Assembly (NCBI RefSeq): GCF_010728155.1
Contig: NZ_AP022605.1
Span: 1,736,001 to 1,800,000 of the forward strand
Origin: Mycolicibacterium doricum
GTDB taxonomy: Bacteria; Actinomycetota; Actinomycetes; Mycobacteriales; Mycobacteriaceae
Length of the DNA: 64,000 nt
Reading direction: 5' to 3'
This document shows positions 27,215 through 35,639 of the stretch, in pieces; the first letter of the stretch is position 1; every line of letters begins with the position of its first letter. The notes under the pieces were generated by a model. That model saw only the letters and a list, made by a program, of their open reading frames with translations. It was not told the origin of the DNA and ran no database searches. The position numbers were made by a program, and so were the translations under genes.

Positions 27215-28996
27215 ATGTGCGGCATCTGTGGTGACATCACGTTCGACGGCACGTCGGCTGACCTGTCAGCGGTCAACCGCATGACCGCGGCGATGTCCAG
27301 TCGGGGCCCGGACTCCGACGGTGTCGTCGCCTACGGCCGGGTGGCCTTCGGTCACCGGCGCCTGTCGATCATCGATCTGTCGGCCTGCGGTGCACAGCCG
27401 ATGGTGGACAGCGAACTGGGGCTCACACTGGTCTTCAACGGCTGCATCTACAACTACCATGAGTTGCGCGCCGAATTGCAGTATGCCGGCTACGGCTTCT
27501 TCTCGACCGCCGACAGTGAGGTTGTCATAAAGGCCTATCACCGGTGGGGACCCCGGTGCGTCGAGCGGTTCAAGGGCATGTTCGCGTTCGCGATCGCCGA
27601 CCGCGACACCGGTGTGGTTGCCCTCGCCCGCGACCGGCTGGGCATCAAACCGCTCTACCTGGCCGAGGCAGCGGGTCGGCTCCGCTTCGCCTCCACGATC
27701 CGTGCACTGCTTCGGGGCGGTGACGTGGATACCGACATCGACCGGCACGCACTGCACCACTACATGACGTTTCATTCGGTGGTGCCCGCCCCACGCACTA
27801 TCTACCAGGGCGTCCGGAAGCTGCCGCCGGCCACCGTCCGGGTCATCGCGCCGGACGGCACGCACGAGGACACCGTGTATTGGAACCCGGTGTTCAGCCG
27901 TCAACCGGAGCGGTCCTCCTGGTCCGCCCGGGACTGGCAACACGCCGTGCTGGACGCGTTACGCACCGCGGTGGACCGGCGCATGGTCGCCGATGTGCCC
28001 GTCGGTGTGCTGCTCTCCGGCGGCATCGACTCCTCGCTCGTCGTCGCCCTGCTGGCCGAGCGGGGCCAAACCGAACTGGAGACCTTCTCGATCGGATTCG
28101 ACTCTGCCGGCGGCGAATCCGGCGACGAATACCAGTATTCCGATCTGGTTGCCGACACCTTCGGCACCGAGCATCACCGCATCCATATCGACAGCTCAAG
28201 GTTGGTTCCCGCGGTCGCCCCCACCATCGCGGCGATGAGCGAACCGATGGTGAGCCATGACTGTGTGGCGTTCTACCTCTTGTCCGAGGAGGTGAGCAAG
28301 TCGGTCAAGGTGGTGCAGTCGGGTCAGGGCGCCGACGAGATCCTCGCCGGCTACGACTGGTATCCACCGCTTGCCAGCGTCGCCCGCAACCAGGTGACTG
28401 ACGCCTACGCGAAAGTGTTCTTCGACCGCACCCACGACGATATCCGAGCGCTCCTCGCACCCGACTTCCACCTCGATCGCGACGTCAGCTACGACTTCGT
28501 CGCGGCGCACCAGGAAGCAGCCGGCGCCGACAGCGCGGTCGATGCCGCGCTGCGCCTGGACACGACGGTCATGCTGGTCGACGACCCGGTCAAGCGGGTG
28601 GACAACATGACGATGGCCTGGGGACTGGAGGCCCGGGTGCCGTTCCTGGACCACGACTTCGTCGAACTGGCCGCGACTTGTCCCCCCGAACTGAAACTGG
28701 CCTCCGGCGGCAAGGGGGTGCTCAAAGACGCGGCCCGCACGCTGTTGCCGGCCGAGGTCATTGACCGCACGAAGGGCTACTTCCCGGTGCCGGGCATCCG
28801 CCACCTGCACGGCGAGGTGCTCGACCTGGTGCGAGAATCTTTGACCAACAAGGCCGCTCGCCAGCGCGGCCTTTATCAACCCAAAGCGGTCGAGGTGATG
28901 CTCGCCGCGCCCAACGACCAACGGACCACTCTCGGGTCGAACGCGTTGTGGCAGCTCGCGGTACTGGAAATGTGGTTGCAGGCGATGGAGTCCTGA
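27215..28996 (+). CDS. Asparagine-synthetase-type amidotransferase (N-acetylglutaminylglutamine amidotransferase-like)
   Basis: A 593-residue class-II glutamine amidotransferase. Cys2 (MCGICGDITFDG) is the glutaminase nucleophile; the N-terminal domain continues with SRGPDSDGVV and GHRRLSIIDLS. The C-terminal synthetase domain has the PP-loop VPVGVLLSGGIDSSLVVAL and SGQGADEILAGYDWYPPL. The segments MSEPMVSHDCVAFYLLSEEV and ALHHYMTFHSVVPAP are typical of the type that amidates N-acetylglutaminylglutamine, an osmolyte dipeptide, rather than of housekeeping AsnB. GAAGGAGG precedes ATG 27215. It probably amidates the peptide made by the upstream ligase. The acetyltransferase and peptidase of the known osmolyte operon are not here. 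Confidence 0.88.
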   Translation: MCGICGDITFDGTSADLSAVNRMTAAMSSRGPDSDGVVAYGRVAFGHRRLSIIDLSACGAQPMVDSELGLTLVFNGCIYNYHELRAELQYAGYGFFSTADSEVVIKAYHRWGPRCVERFKGMFAFAIADRDTGVVALARDRLGIKPLYLAEAAGRLRFASTIRALLRGGDVDTDIDRHALHHYMTFHSVVPAPRTIYQGVRKLPPATVRVIAPDGTHEDTVYWNPVFSRQPERSSWSARDWQHAVLDALRTAVDRRMVADVPVGVLLSGGIDSSLVVALLAERGQTELETFSIGFDSAGGESGDEYQYSDLVADTFGTEHHRIHIDSSRLVPAVAPTIAAMSEPMVSHDCVAFYLLSEEVSKSVKVVQSGQGADEILAGYDWYPPLASVARNQVTDAYAKVFFDRTHDDIRALLAPDFHLDRDVSYDFVAAHQEAAGADSAVDAALRLDTTVMLVDDPVKRVDNMTMAWGLEARVPFLDHDFVELAATCPPELKLASGGKGVLKDAARTLLPAEVIDRTKGYFPVPGIRHLHGEVLDLVRESLTNKAARQRGLYQPKAVEVMLAAPNDQRTTLGSNALWQLAVLEMWLQAMES

Positions 28997-29188
28997 TCGG
29001 AGGCCGATGGCGTCTCTAGACGGTGGCTCTCAACTGCTGACAGGGCAGCGATTCACGCATCGAGGGCCGCCGTCACCAAGGATCGCCGCGAGTCTGGCGC
29101 AGCGTAGCTGTCGAAACGATGATCGCGGCAGGTCACTTGACCGCGCGGTCGGGTGTCCGAGCGCTGATGGATCGTTGCGTCTGAGGTT

Positions 29189-30277
29189 TCAGGCGGTGAC
29201 GGCGGCTGCGGCGTCGATGATGCCGGCACCAAGTCGTCGATCTGCGCTGGGGTTGGTCGCGGTGTCCGCGAGTATGGTCATCACCTGTTCGGCGCTGCGC
29301 CCCTGGGCGAGCAGCAGCGCGGCGACGCCGGCGACGAGCGGGCTGGCCATCGACGTGCCGGACAGTGTGGCGTATCCATCGGTGCCCTGCGGCCACCCGG
29401 TGGTCGGGCCGATCGGAGCGGTGGACAGGATGTCCTGGCCTGGCGCGGCGATGGACCGCAGGTCGCCGGTGTTGGTGAAGCCGGTCGGCTGGCCGTTCTG
29501 GTCGCTCGCCACGACAACCATGACCGGTACCCCAATGCGGTACACGCGCTTGCGGTCGCTGTCGTTGCCGGCGGCCCCGACGACAACGACCCCAGCCGCG
29601 CCGGCACGGCGGATCGCGGCGTTGATCGGGCCGCCCTTGCTCAGCCGGCCCGCCAGACCGGACTCACCCAGGGACAGATTGATCACGTTCGCTCCGTGCT
29701 CGGTGGCCCAGTCGATGCCGGCGGCGATGGTGTCGTCGCTGCCGGCGCCGTTGGCGTCGAGGGCGCGCACCGGCATGATCTTGGCGTCGGGGGCGGCCCC
29801 GATGATGCCGATGCCGTTGTTGGCGGCCGCGGCCGCGATGCCTGCCACGTGGGTGCCATGACCATGGGGGTCGGCGGCTTCCGTGCTGTTGGTGAGCACG
29901 TCGTAGCCGCCGACCAGCTTGCCCGCCAGATCGGGGTGGGCGGGGTCGACACCGGTGTCGACGATGGCGATCACCTGCCCGCTGCCGGTGGAGTGCTCCC
30001 ACGCGCCGGGCAGGCGCGCCGCATCGAGCGCCCACTGGTTGACACGCAGCGGGTCGGGTGCGCCCGGTGTGGCCGGCGTCATGGTTTGTGACGTCGACAC
30101 GATTCGTGGATGGGTAGGGGCCGGCACGCCGACGTTGGTGCATGCAGTCAGCGCCGCGGCGGCAACCAGCCCGAGAATGGCAACGTGAGTACCGATCCGC
30201 TCGGGCCTGGAGGGGTCAGCAAATGTCCGCTGGCCGCGCAAGACGAACCGAACGCGGCCATCCTGCCAAGGCGCCAT
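29189..30277 (-). CDS. Subtilisin-like serine protease (S8), probable lipoprotein
   Basis: A secreted S8 peptidase of about 362 residues. The catalytic triad is visible: Asp in VIAIVDTGVDPAHPDLAGK, His in HGHGTHVAGIAAAA and Ser in LSGTSMASPLVAGVAALL, with the oxyanion Asn in VVVGAAGNDS. The N-terminus has a hydrophobic segment HVAILGLVAAAALTACTN whose LTAC fits a lipobox, so the enzyme is probably anchored outside the membrane. The start is uncertain (ATG 30277 chosen; the frame extends to 30550). Unlike ESX mycosins it has no C-terminal membrane helix and no ESX genes nearby. Confidence 0.85.
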   Translation of the reverse strand: MAPWQDGRVRFVLRGQRTFADPSRPERIGTHVAILGLVAAAALTACTNVGVPAPTHPRIVSTSQTMTPATPGAPDPLRVNQWALDAARLPGAWEHSTGSGQVIAIVDTGVDPAHPDLAGKLVGGYDVLTNSTEAADPHGHGTHVAGIAAAAANNGIGIIGAAPDAKIMPVRALDANGAGSDDTIAAGIDWATEHGANVINLSLGESGLAGRLSKGGPINAAIRRAGAAGVVVVGAAGNDSDRKRVYRIGVPVMVVVASDQNGQPTGFTNTGDLRSIAAPGQDILSTAPIGPTTGWPQGTDGYATLSGTSMASPLVAGVAALLLAQGRSAEQVMTILADTATNPSADRRLGAGIIDAAAAVTA

Positions 30278-31259
30278 TCCTTGACGACGTGCAGCTTGTG
30301 GCCAGTGTGCCGGCTCAGGCATCGCCGCCCCGGCTGGGAGTGCCAAATCATCGGCGATGTCGTGATCGCGCCCGTCCCAGTCAGACGGTCCGTCTCCCGC
30401 CGCGAAAACCCGCACGCATCGCATCGTCTCTATCACGGCGTTTGGTGAGCGTGAGGATCTCCGGCACGTCTGTCGATACCGTCCATCTACTTGCCGTGTG
30501 ACGAACGTCCAACCGCTGCTCGTGCATCCGTCATCGTTTACAAGTGTCAATGGACATACAAGGATCCAACGCGTCGCCCAGCGCAGCGCTCCTCATCGCT
30601 GTCCTGAGCGCACGAACCACATAGCGGTGCCGCGCGGCATATCTTTCCGCATCGGCCGAGCAGTGATTGAATTCCGAGGCTGACTAGGCATTGGCGGCAT
30701 CGAGGACGTGTTCGTGCAAAGTTTCCGAGCTCGCTGTTGATCTTGCTCATGGATTCCGGAGTCACATGATCGCGAATGCGGGAGTCGATGTGGCGGCTCG
30801 CTGCGTGTCGGATTGATCGCCTATTTGGGGGGCACCGAGGCGGCCAACTCACGTTGATCATCACTGTGTCGAAGCCGAAGTCCGTGCGATCCTCACCGCG
30901 GGATTGGCGGGTGAAGATGTCCCCATGTCGGTGCTGCTGGCCGCGACACTGGCTCCCTATGACGATTCTTTGATCGCGGCCGTCGCCCAGGCCGCCGGCA
31001 AGATTGTCGTGACCCGCAACACCCGACACGTAGAACGCTTGGTGTCCGATGCCTGGACCCGTGGAGTTGTCGCTGAGGCGATTGTCTGTCAATGGACAAT
31101 TGTCGCGGCCAGTCTGGCCGGAGCCCGGGCGGGACTCTCCAAGCATCCCCGGTTTCATGCACACCGCGCTACGTGTGACCGCGGTGTGCTCTCTGGCCTG
31201 GAGTCCAGCGACCCCGCGACTCCTTCGACCATGACAGTGATGTGCTCGAACGCCGGCCC
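30278..31259. other. 982-bp region between the protease and the IS element, with a PIN-domain remnant
   Basis: No intact gene. On the plus strand about 30925-31060 reads LAATLAPYDDSLIAAVAQAA and GKIVVTRNTRHVERL, similar to the C-terminal block of VapC PIN-domain toxins (DxLIAAxA ... LVTRNxxHF), but the start, the first acidic motif and any VapB partner are missing. The remainder shows no convincing coding pattern. The right edge is the target site of the IS21-family element. Confidence 0.45.
31255..31259. repeat. 5-bp target-site duplication, left copy (GGCCC)
   Basis: GGCCC directly abuts the TGTCG end of the IS21-family element and is repeated at 33902-33906 on the other side. A 5-bp duplication is within the 4-8 bp range of IS21-family transposition. 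Confidence 0.7.
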
Positions 31260-31320
31260 TGTCGCTTGCCAGGGTGATGGGACCACCTGGTTGCCAGTGG
31301 GATGGGACCACCGTGGCGCG

Positions 31321-32117
31321 TTATTGAGGATGCTCGTCGGGGTGGTCTGGGTCAAGCCGGCCGCCGCGGGTCCGTTGGCGGTAGGACGGTCCTTCGATGA
31401 CGAGGGTGTGGGCGGTGGCGGTCAGCCGGTCGATCGCCGATTGGGCCAGCAGGGTGTCGGCGGTCATGGTCAGCCATTCGGCGGGTTCGCGGTTGGAGGT
31501 CACGATGGTGGTTTTGGTGCGGTGGCGTTCGACGACGATTTCGTAGAAGTCGCTGGTCTCGGTGGCGTCGAGGGGCCGCAGCGCGAAGTCGTCGATGATG
31601 AGGACGTCGGTGGCGGCCAGTCGGCGGATTTCGGTGTCGACGGTGTTGTCGAGGCGGGCGGCGCGCAGCCTGGTGAACAGCTTGTCGGCACGGCCGAACA
31701 GGACGGTGTGTTTGCGGCGGATTGCTATGTGTCCCAGGGCTGTTGCTAGGTGGGTCTTGCCGACGCCGACGGGTCCGAGGATGATCGCTGACTGGCCGGC
31801 GTCGAGGAATCTCAGTGAGGTGAGGTCGCCGAGTAGGGTGCGGTCATAGCGCAGGTCGTGTTGTGCGGTCCAGGTGTCCAAACGCATGCCCGGGTCGAGT
31901 CCGGCTTTGGTGGCTCGTAGTGCGGCTGAACGGGATTCGCGGCGGGACACTTCGTCGGCGAGCAGTGTTTCGAGGAACCGATGTGGCTGAGTTTGTGTTG
32001 GCGGGCCAGGGCGGCGCGTTCGGGCAAGGTGTCGGCCAGCGCGCCGAGTTTGAGGGTTTTGAGCAGGCGGGTCAGGTCAGCGCCGACCGGGTCGGCGGGG
32101 GCACGGTGGGTGGTCAT
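31321..32117 (-). pseudogene. istB: IstB helper ATPase, frameshifted
   Basis: IstB is the AAA+ ATPase that selects the target and activates the transposase. From ATG 32117 the N-terminus reads DLTRLLKTLKLGALADTLPE and HKLSHIG. Near 31985 a 1-base loss shifts the frame; the remainder, SRRESRSAALRATKAGLDPG, the Walker A GPVGVGKTHLATAL, Walker B DVLIIDDFALRPLDATE and IVTSNREPAEW, runs in the next frame to 31321. Length and motifs are otherwise complete. Confidence 0.88.
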
Positions 32118-32118
32118 G

Positions 32119-33741
32119 TCAGCAGGTCTCCTCGGAATCGGTAACGGGCACTACGGTCAATGATGTTTTGGTGACGTTGAATTCGGATGGGTTGCGGGTG
32201 AACCGGGTGGCTGTTTGGCCGACTGCTTGCGGTAGTGTCGGGGCGGTGTTCTCGGTGGCGCGTTGCAGCATGGAGGCGATCTTGTTGACCGAGACGACGT
32301 CGAGGTCCAGCGATAAGGAGCATGCTTGTTCGACGCGCTGCGCGCCGCGGCGCACCAGGCCTTGGAGCCGGTAGACGGTGCGCATCCGGGTCCAGGGCAG
32401 CGGGTCATCGAGGATGCGTTCGGCGTAGATCCCGATATTGGGGCCGTGCGCCGCGCACGCGGCGATCAACGCCGCCAGGTCCCGCAGCGCGTAACCCGCT
32501 TTGTGTTCGGGCAGGTCAGCACGGTCGGTGCTGCGGCCACCGGCCGGCTGGCGAGGATGGACTTTCACCAGCGTGGCGCGGTGATAGAACTTCACCAGCT
32601 CACTGTCGGCGCGTACGTCCAACGTGTGCCCGATCCAGCACTCGGGCAGCGAATACAGGGCTTTGGCGACTTCGGCGTGGAAATCGCGGTGTACCTTGAC
32701 CGCTTTGAACATCGGCACGTCATAGGTCCCCGGCACCGTGAGTAGCGTCGGTTGTTCTTCGGCGGTGAACACCTCCAGGGGACGTGCGCAGGTGGTGCCG
32801 TGGATGCGGGTACCGGCAGTGCGCACACCAAGTCATCACAGCCTGCTGCGCCTGTTCGAGACTGGTGAATGTTTCACCGTCCCAGAAGTTTCGGCGCACA
32901 TACTGCACAGTCCGCTCCACCCGCGGCTTGTCTTTGGGGGAGCGAACCCGGGCCGGGTCGGTGAGGAATCCGGCATGACCGGCGTAGTCGAGCCACCCGC
33001 GGGTGAACTGCGGGTTGACCGCATCGGCGGCGGCGATCACCGGCTTGAGATTGTCGGGGATCAGCACCGCGAACACGCCGCCGAAGAATCCCCACGCCGC
33101 CTGGCACCCGGCGATCACCGCCGCCAGGGTCTGCGAATACGACAACCACACGAACATGTGCCGGGAATAGACGGCGGTGAAGATCAACGCGTGCACCTTG
33201 CGGCGCCGCCCATCAGCAGCATCGGTGAGCATCCCCAGATAGCCGAAATCGATCTGGCATTCCACCCCCCGGATCACCATCAGCGACCCGCACCGTGGTG
33301 CCCTTGCGGCCGAAACCGCAACGCTCACTGGCGAATCGGTGCAACGTCCGATACGGAACCACACACCCCTGCCGGGCCAGCAACGTCTCAATCTTGGTGA
33401 TCGTCAACGGCCGCTGCTCACCATCGCCGGCCACCCAAACTTTGATCTGCTCCTCGAACCCCAACAGCTGCTCCCAGGCGGCGCCGTGACCATCTGGGCG
33501 GGCAGGACGCACCGCGTCGGCGACCACCCCCGATCAACCCGTCATCGAGGGCGCTGACATCGCCGTCGCGGCGCAGCCCGGCTGCCTGCGCGGCCTCCAC
33601 GTAGCGGCGCACCGTTTTGCGGTCCACGCCGCAATGCGCGGCGATCGTGCGGTACCCCGGCTCCGGCGGTAGCCCCGCCACCCCCAGCCACACCCGCAGC
33701 ACTTCCCTGATCTCGTTCACACTGACCTCCCGAAAAACCAT
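32119..33741 (-). pseudogene. istA: IstA transposase, broken by several frameshifts
   Basis: The DDE transposase of the IS21 element is split over at least four reading frames: the N-terminal helix-turn-helix (VNEIREVLRVWLGVAGLPPE, GYRTIAAHCGVDRKTVRRYV; to about 33535), the linker (LTITKIETLLARQGCVVPYR; about 33500-33300), the catalytic core (GVECQIDFGYLG, VLIPDNLKPVI, KPRVERTVQYVRRNFWDG; about 33290-32825), and the C-terminal part (TYDVPMFKAVKVHRDFHAEV onward to 32119). The three acidic residues are still there, but no continuous protein can be made. Its stop is 1 bp from the istB start. Confidence 0.88.
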
Positions 33742-33901
33742 GCCCGCCGCCCTCCGTGACTTGAGCTGTCACAGCGATCGAACGAACAAACGAAGAGACC
33801 ACCGACGCGACGCGCCGGTGGTCCCATAACTGGCAATCCAGGTGGTCCCATCACCCTGGCAAAATCAGGTCACACTGGTCCCAAGCTCCTGGCAAACGAC
33901 A

Positions 33902-34337
33902 GGCCCGTCAGTGTTGTCCAACCGAACATCGTGGAGGTACTTCGGCTGCAATCAGCATGCCTGCCGACGCTGGGACCGCACGAATTTACTGGGCTATCCT
34001 CTTCGGCGACAGATGAAGACAGCGACGTCGAGTGGATACCGCAGCGACGGATCAGAGCGCCCAGACCTGACTCGCTCTTTCGCCCCAATAGTGCAAGCTG
34101 CTTGCGGTCGAAGTACTCAAGGTTCCCCACATGGGTTACAAGCCGTGGCGCTTACCTTGTACGCACAAGATCACCGTCTCCAAGTGGCAGAGGTCCGTAT
34201 GCATCCTCGGCGGTGTTTGCCCAAGCGACGCCCACCCACGCTTGGGCCTCCAGCGCAATGTCCGTGGTACGAAGAGGACACCCCGCAGTAACGCTTCGCT
34301 GTTTGCCTTGAACCCAGGCAGAGAGAGGAAGTGTGCC
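33902..34337. other. Leader region between the IS element and the monooxygenase gene
   Basis: It begins with the right copy of the GGCCC target duplication (33902-33906). No gene is recognised in its 436 bp. It carries a 9-bp perfect stem with an 11-base loop at 34219-34247 and a good ribosome site (GAGAGAGGAA) just before the TTG start at 34338, so it is probably the promoter and transcribed leader of the downstream operon. Confidence 0.5.
34219..34247 (+). promoter_or_regulatory. Stem-loop in the leader of the monooxygenase operon
   Basis: GCCCAAGCG and CGCTTGGGC form a perfect 9-bp stem around an 11-base loop, about 90 bases before the TTG start. There is no following T-run, so it is not a simple intrinsic terminator; an attenuator or protein-binding site is possible. 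Confidence 0.45.
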
Positions 34338-35636
34338 TTGACCGAAAAATTCCATCTGGGATGGTTCCTGAACTTCGTCGCTGACGAGTGGAACGGCAAT
34401 TGGGGTGACGGTGGGCGCGACTTCACCGGCGATTTCTACGTCGATGTGGCCCGTGACTTCGAGCGCGCCAAGTTCGACTACATCCTGATCGAAGACAAGC
34501 TAATGGTGTCGACCGCTTTCGGTGGCACGATGGAGCACGACCTCAAACACGGGATCAACCCCAAACACGACCCGGTTCCGCTGGCTGTCCTGATCGCCTC
34601 CGCCACGAATCATATCGGCGTCATCCCAACGATGTCGACAAGCTTCTACCCACCCTTCCTGCTGGCCCGGTTGTGCAGCACCATCGACCACATCGCCCGG
34701 GGACGGTTCGGCTGGAACGTCGTGACCTCCGGCGAAGACCGTTCTGCCCAGAACTTCGGCATGGACAAGCTCTATGAGCACGATGAGCGCTACGCGATGG
34801 CGAGCGAATACATGGAAGTAGTCAGCAGGCTTTGGGAGTCGTGGGAACCGGACGCCATCGAGCGCGATTACGAGACCGGGACGTACGCAAACTTCAAGAA
34901 GGTCAACACCATTGACTTCGAAGGCAAGTACTACAAGAGCCGCGGTCCGCTGAATACCGCGCCTTGCCCACAGTACCGGCCCACCATCGCCCAGGCCGGC
35001 GCCTCGCCCCCTGGACGCGAGCTGGCCGCACAGCACGCCGACACGATTGTTGCACCGGCCAACGGCGTCGAGGCGATGAAGGCCTACCGCGACGACATCC
35101 ACGACCGGATGACGGCCAATGGGCGCGACCCCTCCGAGTGCAAGGTGCTTTACCTGGTGTCGCCAATCGTGGCCGACACGCACGAGGAGGCGCTAGCCAA
35201 GCGGGACCGGTGGTTCAATACCCCGTCCTACATCGAATACATGTTGGCGGAGATCTCTTCCATCACTGAGATCGACTTTTCACAGTTCGATCTCGATCAG
35301 CCGCTGGGAGAGCTGACGACCAACGGCGAGCGGGGCTCGCTGGAGAGTTTCCTGTCGCGAGGCAAGGGCAAGACGCTGCGCGAGATCGTCACTGGCAGCG
35401 GCCTCACGGCCAACATCCCGCTGGTCGGCACACCTGCCGAGGTGGCCAAGGAGATGGGCGACCTGATGGAGCAGGTTGGCGGTGACGGCTTCCTCATCAC
35501 CAGCCCGGTGATGCGACTCAACCGCCGCTACGTCACCGAGATCACTGACGGGCTGGTACCCGAGCTACAGAAGCTAGGCCTGACCCGCTCGGAGTACACC
35601 ACCACCATGTTGCGAGACACGTTGCGCGAGTTCTGA
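34338..35636 (+). CDS. NtaA/SnaA/DszA-family flavin-dependent monooxygenase
   Basis: A 432-residue bacterial-luciferase-fold monooxygenase of the class that uses FMNH2 from a partner reductase to break C-N or C-S bonds (nitrilotriacetate, EDTA, dibenzothiophene sulfone, dimethyl sulfide). It starts at TTG 34338 (LTEKFHLGWFLNF) behind GAGAGAGGAA. Family landmarks are TMSTSFYPPFLLARL, GRFGWNVVTS, AQNFGMDKLYEHDERYAMA, FEGKYYKSRGPLNTAPCPQ and GGDGFLITSP. It is clearly paralogous to the enzyme at 42064-43380. The next gene starts 4 bp after its stop, so they form one operon. Confidence 0.92.
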   Translation: MTEKFHLGWFLNFVADEWNGNWGDGGRDFTGDFYVDVARDFERAKFDYILIEDKLMVSTAFGGTMEHDLKHGINPKHDPVPLAVLIASATNHIGVIPTMSTSFYPPFLLARLCSTIDHIARGRFGWNVVTSGEDRSAQNFGMDKLYEHDERYAMASEYMEVVSRLWESWEPDAIERDYETGTYANFKKVNTIDFEGKYYKSRGPLNTAPCPQYRPTIAQAGASPPGRELAAQHADTIVAPANGVEAMKAYRDDIHDRMTANGRDPSECKVLYLVSPIVADTHEEALAKRDRWFNTPSYIEYMLAEISSITEIDFSQFDLDQPLGELTTNGERGSLESFLSRGKGKTLREIVTGSGLTANIPLVGTPAEVAKEMGDLMEQVGGDGFLITSPVMRLNRRYVTEITDGLVPELQKLGLTRSEYTTTMLRDTLREF

Positions 35637-35639
35637 ACC

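Larger units (their letters stand above)
31260..33901 (-). mobile_element. IS21-family insertion sequence, degenerate
   Basis: A 2.64-kb element with istA and istB on the minus strand. Its ends are inverted repeats starting TGTCGCTTGCCAGG (left, 31260) and TGTCGTTTGCCAGG (right, read inward from 33901). A longer second repeat, TTGCCAGGGTGATGGGACC and on through ACCTGG, is repeated inside each end (about 31267 and 33835-33868), the usual multiple-binding-site layout of IS21 ends. Both genes carry frameshifts, so it is no longer autonomous. Confidence 0.88.

Noticed and set aside
29007..29861. Plus-strand open frame opposite the protease gene
   Set aside because: Shadow of the S8 protease on the minus strand.
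31321..31749. Plus-strand frame opposite istB, rich in Gly/Val
   Set aside because: Shadow of the IstB ATPase coding sequence.
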